DNA from: Anaerolineaceae bacterium UBA5311
Lineage (GTDB): Bacteria; Chloroflexota; Anaerolineae; Anaerolineales; Anaerolineaceae
Assembly: GCA_002411175.1 (NCBI GenBank)
Contig: DHRN01000055.1
Coordinates: 1-8,178 of the forward strand
Length of the DNA: 8,178 nucleotides
Direction of reading: 5' to 3'
The translations under genes were made by a program, and so were the position numbers. The notes beneath the pieces were generated by a model. It saw only the letters and a program-made list of their open reading frames with translations. It did no database searches and was not told where the DNA came from. This document shows, piece after piece, positions 1 through 5,669 of this stretch. Each line of letters begins with the position of its first letter. The first letter of the stretch is position 1.

Positions 1-166
1 GCAATGACAGATCAAAGGCGGATTGCTTCGCTTCGCTCGCAATGACAGATACAGATGCGTCACTGCGAGCCCCCGTTACACGAATGGCAGGAGCGATTGA
101 ATCACAATAAGGGGGCGTGGCAGCCTGCTCTTAATTCCCTATCAGGGTTAGGTGCACAAGAAATAC
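1..166 (-). repeat. Inverted copy of the 151-bp intergenic repeat, plus the edge of a further copy
   Basis: Read on the minus strand, 166 down to 17 aligns along its length with the units of the tandem array at 2221-2672. It has the same order of blocks: GCCACGCCCCCTT, then CTGCCATTCG, then AACGGGGGCTCGCAGTGACGC, then GTCATTGCGAGCGAAGC and AGCAATCCGC. The unit is 150 bp against 151 bp there. Positions 1-16 begin another GTCATTGC block, so the array probably continues past the left edge. The copy is diverged mostly in the spacer near 130-160. It is noncoding; the small open frame over 55-285 is just the repeat translated. Confidence 0.85.
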
Positions 167-179
167 TGCCGATTACCAC

Positions 180-235
180 GCCGTTTTGCCGAACGAAATC
201 AACCCTCAACCATCAAGATTTAACGGCAAAACGGC
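180..235. repeat. 56-bp palindromic element, left copy
   Basis: Perfect 12-bp arms GCCGTTTTGCCG (180-191) and CGGCAAAACGGC (224-235) enclose a 32-nt spacer. A second copy with identical arms and the same 32-nt spacing lies at 2152-2207 in the opposite orientation relative to its adjoining 151-bp unit. In both places the palindrome abuts the repeat unit through a GCGTGG-AATC-GCAG junction, so palindrome and unit travel as one composite. This copy ends 29 bp before the -10 box of the integrase. It could be a nonautonomous mobile hairpin or a recombination site; the sequence alone does not decide. Confidence 0.8.
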
Positions 236-264
236 TCGAAATGAACAACCCACGTTCCCTGGGT

Positions 265-270
265 TATAAT
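265..270 (+). promoter_or_regulatory. Likely -10 box of the integrase promoter
   Basis: A perfect TATAAT lies 34 bp before the start codon. No good -35 is visible; TGAACA at 242-247 has the right 17-bp spacing but matches TTGACA poorly. The surrounding GTTCCCTG-(3 nt)-TATAATTTC is almost the same as the box in front of the lipoate ligase gene. The ribosome binding site AAGGAG at 295-300 follows, 4 nt before the ATG. Confidence 0.55.
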
Positions 271-304
271 TTCTTACGAGAATAATATTCCCAAAAGGAG
301 CACC

Positions 305-1315
305 ATGCCAAACGAACGAAAACAACCCTTCCTCCCCCTCCAGGATGAGCAGCTGCAGTTCGACCCCACCCTGCCCTCCCCCGCTCAAGCCTACCTTAAC
401 ACGCTCAGCCCCAGCGGCAGGCGCACACAGGCGACCGCGCTCAACAACCTTGCTTACATCTTCTCTGACGGAAAAATCAATATAGCCGCAAAATTCCCCT
501 GGCATCACTTGCGCTACGAGCATACCAGCCAGCTCAGCAGCCGCATGACCGAAATCGGCTACGCGAAGGCGACCGTCAACAAGCACCTTGTCGCGCTGCG
601 GCGCGTGCTCGAAGAAGCCTATCGCCTCGGTCTGTACACAGAGCACAACGACTACTACCGCGCTGCCGGGGTGAAATCGCTGCGCCATGAAACCATTCTG
701 CGCGGGCGCACGCTCGAAAACAAGGAACTGCGCGCGCTGATCCAGGTCTGCCTGGGAGACGACCAGCGCAACCCCGCCCTCTCCGCGCGTGATGCCGCCC
801 TGTTCACCCTGATGTACGTCACCGGTATCCGCCGGCAGGAGGTGGTCGATCTGAATTTGTCCGATTATTTCTTCAAAGAAAACAAGCTGCGCATCCTCGG
901 CAAAGGCAGCAAGCAGCGCGAAGTTTTCCTCTCAGCAGACGCTGTCACCACCCTGGATGACTGGCTTTCGCACCGTGGGAGACGCCTCGGTCCTCTTTTT
1001 ACGCGCATAAGCAAGGGCGGCAAGGTCTCGCTAAACCGATTGAGCCCACAGGCTGTTTATTATGTGCTCAAAACGCGTCAAAAACAAGCCGGGCTCGAGT
1101 CATTCACGCCCCACGACCTGCGCCGTACGACGATTACCGACATGCTTTCAGCGGATGTGGACGTGCTCACCGTTTCAGCAATTGCCGGTCATAACAGCAG
1201 CGACACCACCCGCCGTTACGACCGACGCAGTGAGGAAAGCAAACGCCAGGCGGCTGAGCGTCTGCCCTCGCCGCTGGAGGATGTTAAGGGTGGTTTTGAT
1301 GAGGGTTCGGCTTAA
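305..1315 (+). CDS. Tyrosine recombinase / Xer-like site-specific integrase
   Basis: This 336-residue protein should cut and rejoin DNA at a specific site through a 3'-phosphotyrosine intermediate. Residues about 28-115 form the N-terminal core-binding (SAM-like, helical) domain and about 135-320 the catalytic domain. All six active-site positions are present: R176 in TGIRRQE, K200 in LGKGSKQRE, H270 and R273 in PHDLRRT, H296 in IAGHNSSD, and the nucleophile Y305, nine residues after H296 as in XerD. Length is a little above XerC/XerD because of about 25 extra N-terminal residues rich in Pro and Gln. The ATG at 305 is chosen for its AAGGAG. No excisionase, phage or conjugation gene is nearby. 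The gene is flanked by inverted copies of a composite repeat, so it may act on those or be a solitary chromosomal integrase. Family is secure; target is unknown. Confidence 0.93.
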   Translation: MPNERKQPFLPLQDEQLQFDPTLPSPAQAYLNTLSPSGRRTQATALNNLAYIFSDGKINIAAKFPWHHLRYEHTSQLSSRMTEIGYAKATVNKHLVALRRVLEEAYRLGLYTEHNDYYRAAGVKSLRHETILRGRTLENKELRALIQVCLGDDQRNPALSARDAALFTLMYVTGIRRQEVVDLNLSDYFFKENKLRILGKGSKQREVFLSADAVTTLDDWLSHRGRRLGPLFTRISKGGKVSLNRLSPQAVYYVLKTRQKQAGLESFTPHDLRRTTITDMLSADVDVLTVSAIAGHNSSDTTRRYDRRSEESKRQAAERLPSPLEDVKGGFDEGSA

Positions 1316-1318
1316 AAG

Positions 1319-1660
1319 CTATTCCTTCTTGAATATATTCTCGATTTCCTTGCCAATATTTTCAAACGCTGTGCGCACATCATCGCCAAATTGCTTGATT
1401 TTAGGGTCGTTCTTACCTTCGGTAAACGCATACTTCAGCGCTTGATTAATTTGACTCAATCCTTCTTTGACCTGGTCGAGGCTCTTTTCAGCCCAATCTT
1501 CGTCGTGATCGGATGCTTCGTGTGGGGCGTATTCTTCCTCAGTATGGTCGGTAAAATTCAGCGGGTCCGATTCGATCATCGTCCAGCCGTCGCCTTTAAC
1601 TTCTGCTGTGCCAGCGTCTTCGGCTGGGATTTCGTTAAATTCATGATCCTGATGGTCCAT
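1319..1660 (-). CDS. Small acidic protein of unknown function
   Basis: I do not recognise this 113-residue protein. The first half (1-56) is strongly acidic, rich in His, Asp and Glu, and looks disordered. The second half (about 56-112) is likely two amphipathic helices, EDWAEKSLDQVKEGLSQINQ and, after a GKNDPKIKQFG turn, DDVRTAFENIGKEIENIFKK. No signal peptide, membrane segment or metal motif is seen. It is judged real because the ATG has a strong AAAGGAG six bases upstream (1667-1673), there is a plausible promoter, and the composition is protein-like. It ends in TAG, 3 bp from the integrase stop on the other strand, so the two transcripts converge. It may be a soluble helical accessory protein; no function is claimed. 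Confidence 0.75.
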   Translation of the reverse strand: MDHQDHEFNEIPAEDAGTAEVKGDGWTMIESDPLNFTDHTEEEYAPHEASDHDEDWAEKSLDQVKEGLSQINQALKYAFTEGKNDPKIKQFGDDVRTAFENIGKEIENIFKKE

Positions 1661-1686
1661 GATTTACTCCTTTCCGTAGTAAGGAT

Positions 1687-1695
1687 ATTTTATCA
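1687..1695 (-). promoter_or_regulatory. Possible extended -10 promoter of the small acidic protein
   Basis: On the minus strand TGATAAAAT matches the extended -10 pattern TGnTAtAAT with one deviation. It lies about 26 nt upstream of the ATG, leaving room for a short leader with AAAGGAG. No good -35 is seen at 16-18 bp. Confidence 0.4.
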
Positions 1696-1760
1696 AAACG
1701 GAATGGAGAGAAGTAATTTGTGTAACGGGGAGGGGGGAATAGTGATCAGCAACCCCCATT

Positions 1761-1792
1761 TTTACTGCTTGCGTCCGGCTCTGCTGGAGAGG
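1761..1792 (-). repeat. 32-bp repeat, inverted partner of 2034-2065
   Basis: This block (starting TTTACTGCTTGCGTCC, ending GCTGGAGAGG) matches the reverse complement of 2034-2065 with two mismatches in 32. Each copy has a small internal palindrome (TCCAGC-ATA-GCTGGA in the other copy, one base changed here). The pair brackets about 240 bp of other repeat debris. Confidence 0.8.
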
Positions 1793-1883
1793 TGACAGGG
1801 GGGTGATTTAATTACATTATTAAAGCTTTCAGCTATCAGCCGTCGGCTCTTTGCTTGTCATCCTGAAGGAAAGGGTTTTGTCA

Positions 1884-1920
1884 TCCTGAACGAAGTGACA
1901 CACAGTGTACTTCGTAAGGA
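1884..1920. repeat. Degenerate TCATCCTGA-type hairpin repeat
   Basis: TCCT-GA-ACGAAGT and ACTTCGT-AAGGA pair as an imperfect stem around ACACACAGTGT-like bases, and the sequence runs on into GGATCT and later CAGATTCTTCGC and CTCAGAATG. This order resembles a dispersed intergenic repeat seen in many environmental bacterial genomes. A shorter TCATCCTGAA fragment at 1859-1868 precedes it. Confidence 0.55.
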
Positions 1921-2033
1921 TCTTAACTTTTCAATCACAACGACTGTTCAATGCAAAGTTCAGATTCTTCGCAAAAGAGGCTCAGAATGCCAGTCCGCTG
2001 GTCGAGCAGCTCCCTGATTCCCCTTTAATTCCC

Positions 2034-2065
2034 CCTCTCCAGCATAGCTGGACGCAAGCAGTAAA
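2034..2065 (+). repeat. 32-bp repeat, inverted partner of 1761-1792
   Basis: It contains the perfect small palindrome TCCAGC-ATA-GCTGGA and reads as the reverse complement of 1761-1792 with two differences. It follows directly on the 19-bp block shared with 2755-2773. Confidence 0.8.
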
Positions 2066-2082
2066 GAGGGGTCGTAGCTGAA

Positions 2083-2100
2083 CCCCCTCTTCAGAGGGGG
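2083..2100. repeat. CCCCCTCT-TC-AGAGGGGG palindrome
   Basis: Perfect 8-bp arms around a 2-nt centre. A near-identical palindrome with AA at the centre lies at 2766-2783. No T-run follows on either strand, so it is not a standard intrinsic terminator; it looks like a repeat family member. Confidence 0.65.
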
Positions 2101-2151
2101 GCAGGGGGGGTGAGAGAATTCCATGATGAAGCAGGAGGGCGGTCATTGCGA

Positions 2152-2207
2152 GCCGTTTTGCCGTTATGCTTTGATCGTTGGGCATAAATTTCGTTCGGCA
2201 AAACGGC
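2152..2207. repeat. 56-bp palindromic element, right copy
   Basis: It has the same perfect 12-bp arms as the left copy, at 2152-2163 and 2196-2207, again 32 nt apart. The outer part of the spacer is conserved (the reverse-strand block CGAACGAAAT next to one arm, TAACGG at the other) while the middle differs. It is joined at its right end to the first tandem repeat unit. Confidence 0.8.
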
Positions 2208-2220
2208 GTGGCAATCCGCA

Positions 2221-2750
2221 GTTTATCTTTTGCATCTAATCATGAAAAGTGATCAAAAGCAGCCTGCCACGCCCCCTGGTTGGCATTCAAAAGCTCCCGC
2301 CTTTCAACTGACGGAGGCTCGCAGTGACGCATTTGAAATCTGTCATTGCGAGCGAAGCGAAGCAATCTACAGTTTGCCTTTTGCACCTAATCAATACAAA
2401 GAATCAAAGTCAGCCTGCCGCGCCCCCTTGTTGGCATTCAAAAGCTCCTGCAATTCCAGTAACGGGGGCTCGCAGTGACGCATTTGAAATCTGTCATTGC
2501 GAGCGAAGCGAAGCAATCCGCAGTTTATCTTTTGCACCTAATCAATACAAAGAACCAAAGTCAGACTGCCACGCCCCCTTGTTGGCATTCAAAGGTTCCT
2601 GCCATTCGAGTAACGAGGGCTCGCAGTGACGCGTCTGTAACCCGTCATTGCGAGCGAAGCGAAGCAATCCGCAGTTTATCTTTTACATCTATTCCTGACA
2701 AGAAGTCAAAGGCTGGCTGCCGCGCCCCCTTATCATTATTCAAAGCTCCC
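2221..2750 (+). repeat. Tandem array of a 151-bp repeat: three full units and a broken fourth
   Basis: Units begin with GTTTatCTTTT at 2221, 2372, 2523 and 2673, giving periods of 151, 151 and 150 bp. Each full unit reads GTTTATCTTTTGCAcCTAATC, a GCC(A/G)CGCCCCCTTGTTGGCATTC block, a GGGGGCTCGCAGTGACGC block and GTCATTGCGAGCGAAGCGAA then GCAATCCGCA. The fourth keeps only its first half and runs into the CCCCTTTAATTCCCCCTCT repeat. Within a unit two stems are possible: GCCCCC with GGGGGC, and CTCGCAGTGAC with GTCATTGCGAG. Units differ by scattered substitutions, so the array is not very recent. Not CRISPR: the whole unit is conserved, with no unique spacers. Confidence 0.9.
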
Positions 2751-2765
2751 CGCACCCCTTTAATT

Positions 2766-2783
2766 CCCCCTCTAAAGAGGGGG
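2766..2783. repeat. CCCCCTCT-AA-AGAGGGGG palindrome
   Basis: Perfect 8-bp arms around AA, a sister of 2083-2100 and preceded by the same 19-bp block. It lies about 70 nt beyond the stop of the lipoate ligase gene and could slow transcription, but no U-tract follows on the minus strand. Confidence 0.6.
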
Positions 2784-2853
2784 TCATCGTCGCTCCCCTC
2801 CCCGCTGCCCGCTCCTAGCTCCCTGTTCCCTGTCAGTGATCAGCCGCCTTCCT

Positions 2854-3846
2854 TTAATACAACAAATCCAACAACTCGTCCCTGCTGAAATTGACGAAAT
2901 AATCCCCCACGGAAACACCTTCAAGTGCGTCTGAAAGGGCAGTAGGTTCATATGGAATTCCACGTAATACGGCTTCCAATTCTGCCACGTCACGCTGACC
3001 GAAAAAATCTCCAAAAAACCGCACCTGGTTGATCTCTCCACCTTTGGCAACATCCAGCCAGGCTTCGATTGTGCCGCCGGCGTAGCGCGTCTCGCGGTGG
3101 ATGGCAAATTTGGGCGATCTGCCATAATTCCAATCCCAGCTGAAATAGCGATCCTGGGATATCTTTCGGATCCCCTCCCAATCATCCTCGGTGAGCACAT
3201 ATTCATTCACCTTGCCACCGGCAAACACCCCCTCGATAATCATCTGTCGAAATTGCATGATGTCAGGGTGAGGTTCGGGCAAATATTCGGTGATATTCGC
3301 CACGCGCGAGCGCACCGATTGAATCCCTTTGCTCTCAAATTTTGCCGGCTTGACCCTGAGCGAGGCTCCCACCTTGCTCAAATCGGTATCCCAGAGCAGC
3401 GTGCCATGACTTACCATGCGCGGACCAGCAACATATTGTGCGTTGCCGGAGATCTTCTTCCCCTCAACCAGGATATCGTTGCGCCCAGAGAGTTCCGCCG
3501 GTACACCCATCTTGTTTAAAACATCCACCACCGGCTGGGTAAACTTGCGGAAATTATGGAAATTGTCCGGAGAGTTGGGTGCGATAAATGAAAAATTGAG
3601 GTTACCGTGGTCGTGATAGACCGCTCCCCCACCAGAAAGCCTGCGCACCACGATAATGTTGTTTTCTTCAACAAAATCGACGTTGATTTCCTGCACTGTT
3701 ATCTGGTTGCGCCCGATAATGATGGAAGGTTGGTTGATGTAAAAGAGCAAAATCTCATCTATGAGGGCGATGTTTTTGATCAGGTATTCCTCGATGGCAA
3801 GGTTCACCCGCGGGTCATTGTTGGGTTCGTTTTCGACAAAAATCAT
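2854..3846 (-). CDS. lplA: Lipoate-protein ligase A
   Basis: This 330-residue cytoplasmic enzyme activates free lipoate with ATP to lipoyl-AMP and transfers it to a lysine on the lipoyl domains of 2-oxoacid dehydrogenases or GcvH. Residues 68-87 carry the family signature RRLSGGGAVYHDHGNLNFSF. The substrate-binding lysine is K131 in GKKISGNAQ. A large catalytic domain (about 1-245) and a C-terminal accessory domain (about 250-330) are both present, as in the long-form LplA/LplJ enzymes, so it should perform both steps alone. The ATG at 3846 has GAGG six bases upstream (3853-3856) and the N-terminus aligns with the family. The gene is co-directional with the ECF operon but 288 bp away and has its own -10, so it is probably transcribed separately. 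Specificity for lipoate over octanoate cannot be read here. Confidence 0.93.
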   Translation of the reverse strand: MIFVENEPNNDPRVNLAIEEYLIKNIALIDEILLFYINQPSIIIGRNQITVQEINVDFVEENNIIVVRRLSGGGAVYHDHGNLNFSFIAPNSPDNFHNFRKFTQPVVDVLNKMGVPAELSGRNDILVEGKKISGNAQYVAGPRMVSHGTLLWDTDLSKVGASLRVKPAKFESKGIQSVRSRVANITEYLPEPHPDIMQFRQMIIEGVFAGGKVNEYVLTEDDWEGIRKISQDRYFSWDWNYGRSPKFAIHRETRYAGGTIEAWLDVAKGGEINQVRFFGDFFGQRDVAELEAVLRGIPYEPTALSDALEGVSVGDYFVNFSRDELLDLLY

Positions 3847-3867
3847 TTTTATCCTCGTGTGGGCGAA

Positions 3868-3876
3868 ATTATAGCA
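3868..3876 (-). promoter_or_regulatory. Extended -10 promoter of lplA
   Basis: On the minus strand TGCTATAAT is a perfect extended -10 element, 21 nt upstream of the ATG. That leaves a leader of roughly 12-15 nt holding the GAGG ribosome binding site. No recognisable -35 lies 16-18 bp upstream, which is tolerable for extended -10 promoters. The flanks, GTTCCCTG before and TTC after, match those of the integrase box. Confidence 0.6.
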
Positions 3877-3991
3877 GGGAACACAGAGCAGGGATCAGGG
3901 GATAGAGGGTGGATTTTGGCAAGTGCAGGTTCGTCAGACGTTGTGCCGGCGCGGTTATGCTGCGGAGGGCGATGAATATTTACGTACATCG

Positions 3992-4017
3992 AAAATCCCC
4001 AAAGCGAAGCGCAGGGG
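3992..4017 (-). terminator. Possible weak terminator after ecfT
   Basis: On the minus strand CCCC-T-GCG-CTT-CGC-TTT-GGGG (4017 to 3997) can form an interrupted stem followed by ATTTTC, about 120 nt past the ecfT stop. A GGAGG/CCTCC hairpin (4021-4038) sits just upstream. The stem is weak and the U-run short (four), so this is tentative. The rest of the 288-bp gap holds nothing else I recognise apart from the lplA promoter. Confidence 0.3.
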
Positions 4018-4134
4018 TGTGGAGGCTCTGCTCCCTCCGCTAATACTCGAAATTCACAGTTCAGCGGCTGGACTAATACCCTGCTGCGAGGGCACAGGGC
4101 TCAGCTGTAAGGAGAGAATCTAAGGCAGGCTGCT

Positions 4135-5007
4135 CTACCCAAACAGCTCATACCACCACTGCGGCACGGAGAAAAGCCGCATATCAAACCGATAGGCCAA
4201 AATCAGGATAACAACCAACATAACCGCGCCAAACGCGATGATTGCCCAATCCCACCAGTGGAACTTGAGTTCATAGAGCCAGGTGCGTTTCATCTGACCA
4301 AATCCACGCAAATCCATCGCGTTGGCAATATCTTCGCTCGATACAATCGCGTTCATCGTGACTGGGATTAAGAGCGGTGCCACCTGCCTGATTTTTTGCA
4401 CGATGTTGCCTTTGCCGGCATCCAGCTCAAACCCACGCGCTCGCTGCGCATCCAGCGTCACCTGAAAATTGCGCGCCAGGGTTGGGATGAACCGAAAAGA
4501 AAGCTCCATGGTATATGCCAAGCGGTCTGGCAAGCCCAGTTTACTGAATGTGACCCCGTATGCACGGGAGTCCATCGTATAAGGGATCATTATAAACACC
4601 AGTGAGATTGAAAGAATGCGCATTAATTGCGAAACGGCGAACCACAAGCGTTCCACGGTCAACCCCAGATTGACCTGCCGTCCAAAAATGACTGCCCCGT
4701 TGGGCCAAACAAGTTGTCCGCCTGGAGGCACAACCCCTCCAGCCCCACCACCAGTGATGATCGTGTTGACCACAATCATAGTGAAAAGCATGATCGAGAT
4801 CATCAACCATCCCAGGCGTGTGTCTTTCCAGGTTAGCCTGCCCATGCTGTACCAAAGGATTGAAACAACAAACACTGCAAACAAGATGGCAGGGTTCCAG
4901 GTTGCGGTGGCGGCGAATAAGATTGCAAATGAGAAGATAAAACGTGCCCGTGGATCGATATGATCCATTGGGCTATTACGATAGCGATAATTCCAGGCAA
5001 CAAGCAT
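4135..5007 (-). CDS. ecfT: ECF transporter T component (energy-coupling transmembrane protein)
   Basis: This 290-residue integral membrane protein links the ATPases to the substrate-binding S component in energy-coupling-factor importers. It opens with the family pattern YRYRNSPMDHIDPRARF, followed by hydrophobic helices at about 22-50, 66-83, 123-142 and 250-272. Two arginine coupling motifs lie in the cytoplasmic helical region: AQRARGFEL (ARG at 190-192) and ANAMDLRGFG (LRG at 233-235). These insert in the grooves of the two ATPase domains. The loop at 86-100 is Gly/Pro rich. The ATG at 5007 fits the family N-terminus, but no Shine-Dalgarno is seen; only 11 nt separate it from a strong hairpin, so initiation may depend on coupling to upstream translation or be weak. 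Last gene of the ECF operon, ending in TAG. Confidence 0.92.
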   Translation of the reverse strand: MLVAWNYRYRNSPMDHIDPRARFIFSFAILFAATATWNPAILFAVFVVSILWYSMGRLTWKDTRLGWLMISIMLFTMIVVNTIITGGGAGGVVPPGGQLVWPNGAVIFGRQVNLGLTVERLWFAVSQLMRILSISLVFIMIPYTMDSRAYGVTFSKLGLPDRLAYTMELSFRFIPTLARNFQVTLDAQRARGFELDAGKGNIVQKIRQVAPLLIPVTMNAIVSSEDIANAMDLRGFGQMKRTWLYELKFHWWDWAIIAFGAVMLVVILILAYRFDMRLFSVPQWWYELFG

Positions 5008-5018
5008 AAGGCAACATG

Positions 5019-5081
5019 GAGGGCGACCCCAGGAGACCGGCGAAGGTCTCGCTTATAATCAGGTCGCCCTCAGGTTTTTTT
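5019..5081 (+). terminator. Nested hairpin in the ecfS-ecfT gap, terminator-like on the plus strand
   Basis: Outer arms GAGGGCGACC (5019-5028) and GGTCGCCCTC (5062-5071) match perfectly over 10 bp. Inside is a second stem, GAGACC (5033-5038) with GGTCTC (5045-5050), and a GGCGAA loop. On the plus strand seven T follow at 5075-5081, three bases after the stem, the layout of an intrinsic terminator for transcripts antisense to ecfT. On the operon's strand the order is A-run, hairpin, then the ecfT start 11 nt later with no U-run, so it should not terminate the operon but may tune ecfT translation or mRNA decay. Direction and role are inference. Confidence 0.6.
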
Positions 5082-5082
5082 A

Positions 5083-5652
5083 TTACCGACCGCTGCGTTG
5101 GACGATGGCTGCGTAAGCAATCATCAAAATTGGCAGCAGAATCAAACCCCAGATAATGTTGGTCAGGAAGGCAGGCACGAAGTTGGCAAAAATAACCGTG
5201 TTGATGTCCGCACCCGATACCCACATTTCTGAGAAGCTGGCAAGCCCCATCCCAAGGGCAGTGCCCAGGATAACAGAGACTTCACCCCAAATGATGGATT
5301 TTCTTTCGTTGTACTTGTAGACCAGGGCAGAGAAAATGCCCGGGATGAGACCCATAATGCCGTTGCCGAGATCCCACCAGATCCAAAAGCCATAACCGCT
5401 GAGCATGTCTGCGAGAATGTTGCCTACAAAGCCGGTGATAAAGCCAACGATCGGACCAAAAGCAATACCGAAGAACATCGGAATGACAACCGCCGGGCGG
5501 ATGCCGACATTGCCTGCACCGGGGATTTGCCAGATATTGAACGCCTAGGTGACAACAGCATAAAGCGCCGCGCCAATGGCGGCATAGACGACTTGTTTGG
5601 TGCCAAAAGCCCAAATCTGTTTCTTCTTACCAGTTGTGTGTGTGTCTTGCAT
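5083..5652 (-). pseudogene. ECF transporter S (substrate-binding) component with an in-frame TAG at codon 36
   Basis: The frame from the ATG at 5652 encodes a 189-residue, six-helix-type membrane protein that would bind the imported substrate. GGAGG at 5659-5663, six bases upstream, and a 17-bp gap from the ATPase stop fix this start. Codons 20-35 (QVVYAAIGAALYAVVT) form the first helix. Codon 36 is TAG (5547-5545). The frame then resumes with AFNIWQIPGAGNVGIRPAVV and strongly conserved S-component sequence: FGIAFGPIVGFITGFVGN (62-78), GYGFWIWWDLGNGIMGLIPG (86-105) and helices at about 122-141 and 155-183. This resembles the riboflavin/HMP-type group (PF07155/COG4720-like); substrate is not assigned. 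There is no frameshift. The next in-frame ATG (5478, codon 59) lacks a Shine-Dalgarno and would lose helix 1. TAG ends three other genes here, so this is probably a nonsense mutation or sequencing error; TGG to TAG is the simplest guess. Confidence 0.85.
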
Positions 5653-5669
5653 TGATAACCTCCGAATAA

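Larger units (their letters stand above)
1661..2853. other. 1.2-kb noncoding region filled with dispersed repeats
   Basis: No convincing gene lies between the small acidic protein and the lipoate ligase. From left to right it holds the promoter of the acidic-protein gene, an inverted pair of 32-bp blocks (1761-1792 and 2034-2065), AGCCG-T-CGGCT at 1838-1848, a degenerate TCATCCTGAACGAAGTG-type hairpin (1884-1920), G/C-run palindromes (2083-2100 and 2766-2783), the 56-bp palindrome and the 151-bp tandem array. The 19-bp block CCCCTTTAATTCCCCCTCT occurs identically at 2020-2038 and 2755-2773. Open frames here read stop-free through the repeats and carry VIASEAKQS-like strings, a common artefact of such repeats. 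Confidence 0.8.

Noticed and set aside
55..285. Plus-strand 76-residue open frame
   Set aside because: It runs through the inverted repeat copy and the palindrome into the integrase promoter, and has no ribosome binding site or protein-like composition.
206..688. 160-residue minus-strand frame opposite the integrase
   Set aside because: It is antisense to a gene with a complete catalytic set, so it is a shadow of its codon bias.
2221..2750. CRISPR array
   Set aside because: The period is 151 bp and the whole unit is conserved; there are no short direct repeats separated by unique spacers and no cas genes.
2083..2783. Intrinsic terminators at the CCCCCTCT/AGAGGGGG palindromes
   Set aside because: Neither is followed by a T-run on either strand, and they belong to a repeated block with a shared 19-bp flank.
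2230..2888. Three overlapping plus-strand open frames (82, 101 and 137 residues) with similar sequences
   Set aside because: They are the 151-bp repeat translated in its stop-free frames. The similarity between them is the DNA repeat, and the VIASEAKQS-like strings are a common false annotation of this repeat type.
5083..5478. A genuine short S component starting at the ATG at 5478
   Set aside because: That ATG has no Shine-Dalgarno and the product would lose the first helix and the N-terminal loop, whereas 5652 has an ideal site and encodes family-like sequence.
5282..5614. Minus-strand frame crossing the TAG of the S component, suggesting a frameshift rather than a nonsense codon
   Set aside because: That frame gives Cys/His/Arg-rich non-membrane sequence. 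The real frame is unchanged before and after the TAG, so a single stop and no indel explains the break.
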